Below, piece after piece: positions 29,341 to 36,707 of a stretch of 64,000 nt of DNA. A program made the position numbers and the translations under genes. Source of the DNA: Pimelobacter simplex (GTDB lineage Bacteria > Actinomycetota > Actinomycetes > Propionibacteriales > Nocardioidaceae); the NCBI RefSeq assembly GCF_024662235.1, contig NZ_CP096276.1, positions 744,001-808,000 on the forward strand, read 5' to 3'. Below the pieces are notes generated by a model, which was not told the origin of the DNA, searched no databases, and worked only from the letters and a program-made list of their open reading frames with translations. Every line of letters begins with the position of its first letter. Position 1 is the first letter of the stretch.

Positions 29341-29877
29341 ATGGGCTGGGAGGACGAGCTGTTCGCGCTGTTCGACGACCTGGAGGACCAGGCGACCGTC
29401 CTCTACGCGGCCGAGCGGGACGTCGAGGTGGCCGACCGGAGCCGGGCGGAGTACCAGCAGGTCACCCTCGCCGGGCAGCTGATGGCGACCGTGGGGTCGA
29501 GCGCGGTCGTGGGCGTCGAGGGAGTCGGTCCGGTCGCGGGGGTCGTCGAGCGGGTGGCGTCCGGATGGCTGCTCGTCGCGGCCGGTGACCAGGACTGGGT
29601 CGTCAACCAGGACGCCGTGACGACGGTCGAGGGTGCCTCGGTCCGAGCGGTGCCCGAGGTGGCGTGGTCGCCGCTGACCCGGTTGGGGCTGGCCTCGGCG
29701 CTGCGCCGGATCTCCGAGGCCGGCGAGGCGTGCGTGCTGCACCTGCGCGACGGGAGCCGGCACGAGGGGCACCTGCGTCGGGTCGGCGCGGACTTCTGCG
29801 AGCTGAGCACGGGGGAGGAGCGCCGGACCGTGCTCGTCACCTTCGCCGCGCTGGCCGCGGCGCAGTCGCGGGGCTGA
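29341..29877 (+). CDS. Conserved actinobacterial protein, unknown function
   Basis: 178 aa, ATG start. The N-terminal 50 residues are an acidic helical segment (WEDELFALFDDLEDQATVLY, then AAERDVEVADRSRAEYQQ). The rest is a series of short beta strands with two Sm- or PRC-like halves (GPVAGVVERVASGWLLVAAG and HLRDGSRHEGHLRRVGADFC). This suggests a small-barrel protein that binds nucleic acid or protein. Convergent with tatB, 3 nt apart. Not assigned to a pathway. Confidence 0.7.
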   Translation: MGWEDELFALFDDLEDQATVLYAAERDVEVADRSRAEYQQVTLAGQLMATVGSSAVVGVEGVGPVAGVVERVASGWLLVAAGDQDWVVNQDAVTTVEGASVRAVPEVAWSPLTRLGLASALRRISEAGEACVLHLRDGSRHEGHLRRVGADFCELSTGEERRTVLVTFAALAAAQSRG

Positions 29878-29880
29878 GGA

Positions 29881-30234
29881 TCAGGTCGCGTCGAAGTCGT
29901 ACGGCGGCCGCTCGCCCGGGGCGAGCGGGAGCGAGGAGGGCAGGTCGTCCTCGCCGGCGTTGCGGACCGCGTCGTCGAGCTCGTCGAGCTCGGCCATCGC
30001 CTCGGCGAGGTGCTTGCGGACGATGGCGCGCGGGTCGAGGTCGCTGAGCTCGAGGTCGGCGTACTCGGGGCCGAGCTCGGTGCGCAGCTCGTCGCGCGCG
30101 TTGTTGGCGAACTGGCGCATCTGCCGGACCAGCTTGCCGGCCTGGCGCGCCACCTCCGGCAGCCGGTCGGGACCGAAGACGAGCACGGCGATGAAGGCGA
30201 TGACGATGATCTCGCCGAACCCGATACCGAACAC
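29881..30234 (-). CDS. tatB: Sec-independent protein translocase subunit TatB
   Basis: 117 aa. One N-terminal membrane helix (IGFGEIIVIAFIAVLVFG), then the hinge GPDRLPEVARQAGKL and an amphipathic helix, followed by a charged tail. This is the TatB layout, longer than TatA, and TatB is the receptor partner of TatC for twin-arginine substrates. GTG 30234 has CAGGAG 8 nt upstream. tatA and tatC are not in the window. A Tat substrate candidate, the amidase at 4072, is. The gene lies 38 nt after mrp, as in related genomes. Confidence 0.92.
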   Translation of the reverse strand: MFGIGFGEIIVIAFIAVLVFGPDRLPEVARQAGKLVRQMRQFANNARDELRTELGPEYADLELSDLDPRAIVRKHLAEAMAELDELDDAVRNAGEDDLPSSLPLAPGERPPYDFDAT

Positions 30235-30272
30235 CCGCCAGCTCCTGTCGCCCTACCCGCGTGCTGTGCTGG

Positions 30273-31457
30273 TCAGAACTTACTGGTCGGCGTGAGGCCG
30301 AGCTGCATACCGGCGAGTCCCCGGCCGCGTCCGTCGAGCCGATCGGCCACCGCGCGCAGCGCCTGGGCGGCCGCGGAGGTGGGGTCGGAGTCGACGATCG
30401 GCTTGCCGGCGTCGCCGCCCTCGCGCAGCGAGACGTCGAGCGGGACCTGGCCGAGCAGCGGCACGTCGTACCCGAAGCGCTCGGACAGCGTGGCCGCCAC
30501 CCGCTCGCCGCCACCGGAGCCGAAGATCTCGAGCCGGTGGTCCTCGCCCTCGGGGGTGCAGTGCGGGCAGGGGAGGTAGCTCATGTTCTCGACGACGCCC
30601 ACCACGCGCTGGTGCATCATCGAGGCCATCGTGCCGGCCCGCTCGGCGACCTCGGCGGCCGCCTCCTGGGGGGTGGTCACCACGACCACCTCGGCGCCGG
30701 GGAGGTGCTGGCCGAGCGAGATGGCGATGTCGCCGGTGCCCGGGGGCAGGTCGAGCAGGAGGACGTCGAGGTCGCCCCAGTAGACGTCGGCGAGCATCTG
30801 CACGAGCGCCCGGTCGAGCATCGGTCCGCGCCAGGCGACGACCTGGTCGCGGCGCGGCTTGAGCATGCCGATCGAGATCACCGAGACGCCCGAGGCGGTG
30901 GGCACCGGCATGATCAGGTCGTCGACCTGGGTGGGCCGGGAGTCGGCGACGCCGAGCATCGCCGGGATCGAGTGGCCGTAGATGTCGGCGTCGACCACGC
31001 CGACCTTGCGCCCGGCCGCGGCCAGCGCGAGGGCGAGGTTGACCGTCACCGAGGACTTGCCGACGCCGCCCTTGCCGGAGGCGATCGCGAAGACCTTGGT
31101 CAGCGAGCCGGGCTGGGCGAAGGAGATCTCGCGCTGGGCCTGGCCGCCGCGCAGGGTCTCGTGCAGGCCCGAGCGCTGCTCGGCCGTCATCACCCCGAGC
31201 TCGACCTCGACGCCGGTGACGCCGGGGAGCGCGGTGACCGCGGCGGTCACGTCGCGGGTGATGGTGTCCTTGAGCGGGCAGCCCGCCACGGTGAGCAGCG
31301 CCTTGACGGTCACGACCGACCCGCCGTCCCCTGCCGCGATGTCGACGCTGTCGACCATGCCGAGCTCGGTGATCGGCCGCTTGATCTCGGGGTCGTTGAC
31401 CTTGGCCAGCGCGGCCATGACCTGCTCGAGCGAGGGGGAGTGCTGCGGGGTGCTCAC
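30273..31457 (-). CDS. mrp: Mrp/ApbC iron-sulfur cluster carrier ATPase
   Basis: 394 aa. An N-terminal MIP18/DUF59 domain (VNDPEIKRPITELGMVDSV) precedes a deviant Walker P-loop ATPase, ASGKGGVGKSSVTVNLA near residue 130. The C-terminal pair CPHC near 300 is the shared cluster-binding site of the dimer. The protein carries Fe-S clusters to apoproteins in the cytoplasm. I chose GTG 31457 because a TAGACT hexamer ends 8 nt upstream and the domain start fits; the longer upstream reading frame has no support. It is followed by tatB. Confidence 0.95.
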   Translation of the reverse strand: MSTPQHSPSLEQVMAALAKVNDPEIKRPITELGMVDSVDIAAGDGGSVVTVKALLTVAGCPLKDTITRDVTAAVTALPGVTGVEVELGVMTAEQRSGLHETLRGGQAQREISFAQPGSLTKVFAIASGKGGVGKSSVTVNLALALAAAGRKVGVVDADIYGHSIPAMLGVADSRPTQVDDLIMPVPTASGVSVISIGMLKPRRDQVVAWRGPMLDRALVQMLADVYWGDLDVLLLDLPPGTGDIAISLGQHLPGAEVVVVTTPQEAAAEVAERAGTMASMMHQRVVGVVENMSYLPCPHCTPEGEDHRLEIFGSGGGERVAATLSERFGYDVPLLGQVPLDVSLREGGDAGKPIVDSDPTSAAAQALRAVADRLDGRGRGLAGMQLGLTPTSKF

Positions 31458-31465
31458 AACCACGG

Positions 31466-31471
31466 AGTCTA
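31466..31471 (-). promoter_or_regulatory. Leaderless -10 hexamer for mrp
   Basis: TAGACT on the minus strand ends 8 nt before GTG 31457. Confidence 0.5.
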
Positions 31472-31629
31472 GTGACCGCTCGGTCGCCCGGACCGGTCGC
31501 CCCGCACCCTGGGCACGCACCTCGCTACGTCGGCGACACTCGCCGGGCACCCGGCACGCCCACGCGCCGCCGCCTTGCGATGCACGCACCCAGCGCACGG
31601 CTCGACCACCCCGGCCGGCCGAGCGGTCC

Positions 31630-32175
31630 CTACGGAGCCCCCGCAGCGTCCTCGTCGGCGCCGTCCTCCTGAGACGGCACGCGCTCCTCGGCCCGCTCGT
31701 CGAGGTCGGCCAGCAGGCCGCGCAGCTCGGAGCGCAGGAAGTCGCGGGTGGCGACCTCGCCGACCGCCATCCGCAGCGAGGCGACCTCGCGGGCGAGGAA
31801 CTCCATGTCCGCGTGCGCCCGGGCGTCGGCCTGCCGGTCCTGCTCGGCGATGACCCGGTCGCGGGCCTCCTGGCGGTTCTGCGCGAGCAGGATCAGCGGC
31901 GCGGCGTACGACGCCTGGAGGCTCAGCATGAGCGTCAGGAAGATGAAGGGGTAGTTGTCGAAGCGCAGGTCGTCGGGCGCCATCAGGTTCCAGCCGACCC
32001 AGAACAGGACGAACAGCGTCATGTAGATCAGGAACGTCGCGGTCCCCATGAACCGCGCGAACTGCTCGGCGAAGACCCCGAACGTGTCCGCGTTGTACGA
32101 CGGGCGCCGGACCAGCTGGCGCCGTTCCTCGCGCGGGGTGTCGAGCCGCTCGCGCATCCGCCGGGTGTCGCTCAT
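31630..32175 (-). CDS. DUF1003 membrane protein
   Basis: 181 aa. Two membrane helices, TATFLIYMTLFVLFWVGWNL and FIFLTLMLSLQASYAAPLIL, sit in the middle, with NRQEARDRVIAEQDRQ just after, the DUF1003 signature. The N- and C-termini are charged and helical, probably cytoplasmic. The start ATG at 32175 overlaps the MgtE-N gene stop (ATGA), so the two are coupled. In mycobacteria a comparable pair stands beside mrp (Rv1229c-Rv1232c block). A role in magnesium handling is suggested by context only. Confidence 0.9.
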   Translation of the reverse strand: MSDTRRMRERLDTPREERRQLVRRPSYNADTFGVFAEQFARFMGTATFLIYMTLFVLFWVGWNLMAPDDLRFDNYPFIFLTLMLSLQASYAAPLILLAQNRQEARDRVIAEQDRQADARAHADMEFLAREVASLRMAVGEVATRDFLRSELRGLLADLDERAEERVPSQEDGADEDAAGAP

Positions 32176-33431
32176 CGGCTGCCCGCCTCTCGCTCGCGGG
32201 CCCGGTCGCGCCAGTTGGCGGGGAGCATGTGGTCGAGCAGGTCGTCGACGGTGACCGCGCCGAGGAGCCGGCCGTTCTCGTCGATGACCGGTGCGGCGAC
32301 GAGGTTGTAGGTGGCCAGGTGAGCGGCGACCTCGTCGATGCCGGCCTCGGGGCGCAGCCACTCCATCGAGTCGTCGAGCGCGCCCGCGACCAGGGTCGAG
32401 GGCGGCTCGCGCAGCAGGCGCTGGATGTGGGCGACGCCGAGGAGCTTGCCGGTGGGGGTCTCCAGGGGCGGGCGGCAGACGTAGACCAGGGCGGCCAGGG
32501 CCGGGGTCAGCTCGGGGTTGCGGACGTGGGCCAGGGCGTCGGCGATCGTCGCGTCCGGGCCGAGGATGACCGGCTCCGGGGTCATCATCGCGCCGGCGGT
32601 GTTCTCGACGTAGGAGAGCAGCCGGCGCACGTCCTCGGCCTCGTCGGGCTCCATCAGCTCGAGCAGGATCTCGGCGGTCTCGGGCGGCAGGTCGCGGACC
32701 AGGTCCGCGGCGTCGTCGGGCGACATCTCCTCGAGGACGTCGGCCGCGCGCTCGGAGTCGAGGCCCTTGAGGATCTCGACCTGGTCGTCCTCGGGCAGCT
32801 CCTCGAGGACGTCGGCGAGGCGCTCGTCGTCCAGCGCCAGCGCCACGGCGGTACGCCGCTCGGGCGGCAGGTCGTGCAGGATGCTCGCCGCGTCGGCGGG
32901 CCGCATCTCGTTGAGCGCGGCGACCAGGTGGGTGGCGCCCTGGCGGTCGTCGCTGCGGGTCAGCCCGGTCACGTCGCGCCATTCGACGACGTGGGACTGG
33001 CCGCGGCGCCGGAAGCCCTTGGAGGGCTCGCGCACGGCGACCCGGCTGAGCACCCAGTCGCGCGTGCGTGCGGGCTCCATCGCGACGTCGTACACGGTGC
33101 CGGTGATGCCGCTGTCGGTGATCGTCACGGTGCGGTCGAGCATCTGCCCGATCACCAGGGTCTCGGTGGAGCGCTGCTCGAAGCGGCGCATGTTGAGCAG
33201 GCCGGTGGTGTAGACGTGGCCGGCGTCGATGTTGGTCACCCGGGTCATCGGCACGAAGATCCGGCGCCGGCCGAACACCTCGGCGACCATGCCCAGCACC
33301 CGCGGCTGGGTGCCCTCCGTGCGCATGGTGACGACCAGGTCCCGGACCTTCCCGACCTGGTCGCCCTGGGGGTCGAAGATCGGGAGCCCGACCAACCGGG
33401 CCGCGAACACGCGCGACGGTGTGGTGCTCAC
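32172..33431 (-). CDS. MgtE N-domain and CBS protein without channel domain
   Basis: 419 aa soluble protein. A PRC-barrel-like region (residues 1-150) precedes an MgtE_N superhelix of short repeats (LPEDDQVEILKGLDSERAAD, LPPETAEILLELMEPDEAED). Two CBS domains follow (MTPEPVILGPDATIADALAH near 285, then NLVAAPVIDENGRLLGAVTV near 377). The membrane channel domain of true MgtE transporters is absent. It overlaps the DUF1003 gene, which has two membrane helices, so the pair may form a split magnesium sensor or channel complex. GTG 33431 is preceded by a TACCGT hexamer. Confidence 0.9.
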   Translation of the reverse strand: MSTTPSRVFAARLVGLPIFDPQGDQVGKVRDLVVTMRTEGTQPRVLGMVAEVFGRRRIFVPMTRVTNIDAGHVYTTGLLNMRRFEQRSTETLVIGQMLDRTVTITDSGITGTVYDVAMEPARTRDWVLSRVAVREPSKGFRRRGQSHVVEWRDVTGLTRSDDRQGATHLVAALNEMRPADAASILHDLPPERRTAVALALDDERLADVLEELPEDDQVEILKGLDSERAADVLEEMSPDDAADLVRDLPPETAEILLELMEPDEAEDVRRLLSYVENTAGAMMTPEPVILGPDATIADALAHVRNPELTPALAALVYVCRPPLETPTGKLLGVAHIQRLLREPPSTLVAGALDDSMEWLRPEAGIDEVAAHLATYNLVAAPVIDENGRLLGAVTVDDLLDHMLPANWRDRAREREAGSR

Positions 33432-33437
33432 GCTCGA

Positions 33438-33443
33438 ACGGTA
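33438..33443 (-). promoter_or_regulatory. Leaderless -10 hexamer for the MgtE-N gene
   Basis: TACCGT on the minus strand ends 6 nt before GTG 33431. Confidence 0.5.
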
Positions 33444-33499
33444 CCGGTCACCGGCGCCGGCGCCGTGCTGGCGCGCTCGCGGGGGACGCTCGCGGGGGA

Positions 33500-33528
33500 T
33501 TGGTGTGACTCAGGACGCAAGGTAGAGT
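33500..33528 (+). promoter_or_regulatory. Promoter with TGGTGTGA motif before the EEP gene
   Basis: TTGGTG (33500-33505) and TAGAGT (33523-33528) are spaced by 17 nt and could be -35 and -10 boxes. The run TTGGTGTGACTC also shares TGGTGTGA with the elements at 3981 and 39850. The gene start is about 55 nt further on. Confidence 0.45.
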
Positions 33529-33583
33529 CCGTGACTCCGATCAGCCGTCCCCTTGCCGATGGGACGTCGGGAGGTAGTTGAGG

Positions 33584-34702
33584 GTGACCGAGGACCGGAA
33601 GCGCAAGCGCGTCAAGCGCGCCATCTCGCGCACGGAGCTCGTCGTGGTCGTCCTGGCCGCCGTCGCTGGTCTCGCGGCGATCGTGGTCGGCACGGTGGTC
33701 GACACGTCCGTGACGCCGATGGGGGCCGACGTGGCCGCCGCCGGACCGTCGTCCTCCCGCTCGCCCGAGGCGAGCGAGGGCTCGGGCACCCGGGTGCCGG
33801 CGTCGAGCAGCGACGAGGCGAGCGGCGCGCCCACCGAGACCGGCTCCGCGACGCCGGACGGCGCCACGGGCGAGGTCGGCGAGGGCCGCTCCGCCGAGGC
33901 GCCCTCGCGCAACCAGGAGCGCAAGGTCAACCCGCTCGTCGAGCAGGTCGAGGCGATCGCCCGCAAGAGCCAGCCCTCGACCACGAGCTTCCGGATCGCC
34001 ACGCTCAACATCCTCGGCAGCAACCACGCCGGCAACGGGCTCAACCGCGCCGCGCGCGAGGCCGCCCTGCTCCGCGACCGGGGGGTGTCGATCGTCGGGC
34101 TCCAGGAGGTCCAGCGCGACCAGCGCCCGGTCTTCATGAACAACCTCTCCGCGATGCAGATGTGGCCCCAGGACGCGCTGGGCCGCGACGGCTACCGGGT
34201 CCAGATCATGTGGCGCACCGACCGCTTCGAGATGGTCGACAACGGCGGCTCCTCGCACACCTTCAACGGCATCGGCAGCGTTCCGATCCCCTACGTGCTG
34301 CTGCGCGACAAGAAGACGGGCGCCCAGTTCTGGGTGATCGTCACCCACAACTCCCCGCAGGGCCGCCAGGCCGAGCGCAACGCCTCGGCCGAGATCCAGA
34401 TCGACCTGGTCAACCAGCTGCGCCAGACCGGGCACCCGGTGCTGCTCATGGGCGACCTCAACGAGAAGACCACCGTCTTCTGCAAGTTCGCCACCCGCGC
34501 CGGGATGACCTCGGCCAACGGCGGCTCCGGTGGCGGCGGCTGCAACCCGCCGGGCGGCCCGCAGCGGATCGACTGGATCCTCGGCTCCGCCGACGCCATC
34601 GACTTCTCCGGCTACGTCCAGGACAACACCACGGTCTCCCAGGGCCTCAGCGACCACCACATGATCTACGCCGACGCCAAGGTCGCCGACAAGGCGTCCT
34701 GA
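33584..34702 (+). CDS. Membrane-anchored endonuclease/exonuclease/phosphatase (EEP) protein
   Basis: 372 aa. A basic N-terminus and one membrane helix (TELVVVVLAAVAGLAAIVVG) lead to a disordered Ser/Glu/Pro stretch to about residue 120. The EEP fold follows outside the membrane: RIATLNILGSNH, then LQEVQRDQ (metal-binding Glu), MGDLNEKT and SDHHMIYAD (catalytic Asp-His). All core motifs are kept, so it is likely an active phosphodiesterase, perhaps a nuclease or lipid phosphatase. GTG 33584 has GGGAGG 9 nt upstream; TTG 33578 is an alternative. It begins a run of EEP, PLD and glycan-modifying genes on the same strand. Confidence 0.88.
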   Translation: MTEDRKRKRVKRAISRTELVVVVLAAVAGLAAIVVGTVVDTSVTPMGADVAAAGPSSSRSPEASEGSGTRVPASSSDEASGAPTETGSATPDGATGEVGEGRSAEAPSRNQERKVNPLVEQVEAIARKSQPSTTSFRIATLNILGSNHAGNGLNRAAREAALLRDRGVSIVGLQEVQRDQRPVFMNNLSAMQMWPQDALGRDGYRVQIMWRTDRFEMVDNGGSSHTFNGIGSVPIPYVLLRDKKTGAQFWVIVTHNSPQGRQAERNASAEIQIDLVNQLRQTGHPVLLMGDLNEKTTVFCKFATRAGMTSANGGSGGGGCNPPGGPQRIDWILGSADAIDFSGYVQDNTTVSQGLSDHHMIYADAKVADKAS

Positions 34703-34730
34703 TCGCCACGGTGCGGAGCCCGCGGACCCC

Positions 34731-34736
34731 TACGAT
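34731..34736 (+). promoter_or_regulatory. Leaderless -10 hexamer before ATG 34744
   Basis: TACGAT ends 7 nt before ATG 34744; no Shine-Dalgarno sequence. Confidence 0.5.
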
Positions 34737-34743
34737 GGTCCGC

Positions 34744-35166
34744 ATGCATTCGTTCCTGCCGCCCCGGCTCGGGGTCCTGGTCGCGGCGCTCACCTGCACG
34801 CTGGCGCTCGCCGGCTGCGGTGACGACGACAAGTCACCCGACGCGGACGCCTCGACGCCGGGCTCCTCCGCGCCCGCCTCCACGCCCGCGACCGACACCC
34901 CGGCGGCCACGCCGAGCAAGAAGCCGGTCCAGCTGCCCGCGTGCGAGAAGCTCTGGGTCGAGGGCAAGATCCTGCCCGCGTCGTACCGGGGGTGCGAGGA
35001 CCAGTACGGCCAGGTCTCCAAGAGCATCCGCGGCTGCGTCAACCGCAAGCTCGCCCAGCACGGCGACCAGTTCTACGCGATCGTCGGGCGCGAGGTCGTC
35101 CGGGCCACCCCGGACCGCGAGCACGACGCCGACTACATGTCGTTGCTGGAAGCCTGCTCGGGCTGA
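34744..35166 (+). CDS. Small lipoprotein, unknown function
   Basis: 140 aa from ATG 34744; ATG 34735 overlaps the likely -10 box and is less likely. The signal peptide ends in the lipobox LALAGCGDDD (Cys near residue 24). A Ser/Pro/Thr linker to about residue 60 is followed by a small domain with four cysteines (LPACEKLWVEG, RGCEDQYG, IRGCVNRKL, LLEACSG), which could form two disulphides. I do not recognise the fold. It is likely surface-anchored, and sits between the EEP and PLD genes. Confidence 0.75.
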   Translation: MHSFLPPRLGVLVAALTCTLALAGCGDDDKSPDADASTPGSSAPASTPATDTPAATPSKKPVQLPACEKLWVEGKILPASYRGCEDQYGQVSKSIRGCVNRKLAQHGDQFYAIVGREVVRATPDREHDADYMSLLEACSG

Positions 35167-35222
35167 GCCCGGCACCGGGTGACGGTGTTCACGTTCCTGC
35201 TAGTACCTGCGACACCGTGGGA

Positions 35223-35259
35223 TACGATGTCGGCTGATTTTGCGCCGGGGTTGTCCCCG
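35223..35259 (+). promoter_or_regulatory. -10 hexamer and leader hairpin before the PLD gene
   Basis: TACGAT at 35223-35228 looks like a -10 box. About 18 nt later CGGGG-TTGT-CCCCG (35246-35259) forms a 5-bp hairpin. The leader to ATG 35316 would be about 80 nt, unlike most neighbours, so it could carry some control. Confidence 0.35.
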
Positions 35260-35315
35260 CCGTCCTTCTCGGGCATGGCCGGGGGTGACGAGGCCCAGAC
35301 TGAGGAGTGCTTGTG

Positions 35316-36707
35316 ATGCGTCGTGCCGGAACCGGCGTCGTGATCTGGGTGACGGCGATCGCCGTCGGTCTGGGGCTCGGGGCACTCCCCGGCGCCCACG
35401 CCGCCGTCCCGTCGTCCGCCGTGGTCGCCGCCCAGGCCGCCGTCGACGCGTCCGCGCCCGCGACGGTCGACCGCAAGAAGAAGAAGGCCAAGCGCGACCA
35501 CTACAACCCCAACCCGGGGCTGCGGTTCAACGAGCCCTACAGCCGGGGTGGCAATAAGGCGACCAACATCCGCCGCCACATCCTGCGCAGCATCGACAGC
35601 ACCCGCAAGGGCGACGTCATCCAGATGGCCGCGTGGAACGTCCGCGGCCGGTCCTGGTCCAACGCGCTGATCCGCGCCCACAAGCGCGGCGTCGCCGTCC
35701 AGATCATCATGGACAAGGTCAACTGGAGCCGCGAGCACCCCAACCCCGAGGCCGCGGCCGTCGCCAAGGTCCTCAAGGGCAAGGAGAAGGCCCGCGCGGT
35801 CCAGAGCTGGCTGCGCCTGTGCGCCGGCTCCTGCCGCGGTGCGCGGGGCATCCCGCACTCGAAGTTCTACCTGTTCAGCCGGGTCCAGGACCGCAAGTAC
35901 GTGACGATGTTCGGCTCGAACAACGCCACCGACGTCGCGGCCAAGGACCAGTGGAACGACCTCTACACCTGGGTCAACAACAAGACCATCTACGACACCT
36001 TCCAGCGGGTGTTCAACGAGATGCGGCTCGACAAGAACCAGGGCAGCAAGGGCTACGTCGCCGCGCAGTTCAGCCCCACCCAGAGCGTCTTCTTCTACCC
36101 CTACAAGGGCGCGGTCCCGAACCAGGTCGGTGACCCCGACATGGCGCGGCTCAACAAGATCAAGTGCACCGGCGCGACCGGTGGCGCGGGCTACAACGGC
36201 CGGACCAAGATCCGGATCATGCAGACCGCGATCCACGGCGACCGCGGTATCCGCCTGGCCCAGAAGCTCGTCCAGCTCAAGAAGGCCGGCTGCGACATCC
36301 GCATCGTCTACGCGCTCATGGGCAACAACGTCCACGACCTGCTCTCCAAGAACAAGGTCCAGAAGCTCCAGCTCGCCTACGACCGCGACCGCAACGGTGT
36401 CTACGACATCTACCTGCACCTCAAGTCGCTCGCCATCAGCGGCAACTACGACGGCAACACCGCCGCGCGCGTGGTCTACAACGGCAGCGCCAACTGGAGC
36501 TCGGTCCCGCTGGCCAGCGACGACGTCGTGGGCGAGTTCAAGGACGTCGCGATGACCAAGGCCTACATCGACTGGACCGACTTCCTCTACAAGCACCGCC
36601 CCGGCTCCTGGGGCCCGGTCAACCTGGCGCCGATCACCTCCTCGGTGGTCGAGGGCCGGATCGCGCCGGTCGACCCGTACGCGTTGATGAAGGAGAACGG
36701 CCTCTGA
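35316..36707 (+). CDS. Secreted phospholipase D-fold protein
   Basis: 463 aa. A signal peptide (VVIWVTAIAVGLGLGALPGAHA) and a Lys-rich spacer lead to two PLD-like halves. Each has a variant HKD motif: HSKFYLFSRV near residue 181 followed by GSNNATD, and HLKSLAISGNYDG near 368 followed by NGSANWS. Both keep the His and Lys and the downstream Asn/Ser, but the classical Asp is not at its usual place, as in Tdp1-like members. It likely cleaves or transfers a phosphodiester outside the cell: nucleic acid, lipid or teichoic acid. ATG 35316 has GAGGAG 8 nt upstream. First gene of a four-gene operon. Confidence 0.88.
   Translation: MRRAGTGVVIWVTAIAVGLGLGALPGAHAAVPSSAVVAAQAAVDASAPATVDRKKKKAKRDHYNPNPGLRFNEPYSRGGNKATNIRRHILRSIDSTRKGDVIQMAAWNVRGRSWSNALIRAHKRGVAVQIIMDKVNWSREHPNPEAAAVAKVLKGKEKARAVQSWLRLCAGSCRGARGIPHSKFYLFSRVQDRKYVTMFGSNNATDVAAKDQWNDLYTWVNNKTIYDTFQRVFNEMRLDKNQGSKGYVAAQFSPTQSVFFYPYKGAVPNQVGDPDMARLNKIKCTGATGGAGYNGRTKIRIMQTAIHGDRGIRLAQKLVQLKKAGCDIRIVYALMGNNVHDLLSKNKVQKLQLAYDRDRNGVYDIYLHLKSLAISGNYDGNTAARVVYNGSANWSSVPLASDDVVGEFKDVAMTKAYIDWTDFLYKHRPGSWGPVNLAPITSSVVEGRIAPVDPYALMKENGL

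Noticed and set aside
31458..31629. Small gene or RNA between mrp and the DUF1003 gene
   Set aside because: Frames there lack coding features and no stable structure beyond GC-rich background was seen; only the mrp -10 box was kept.
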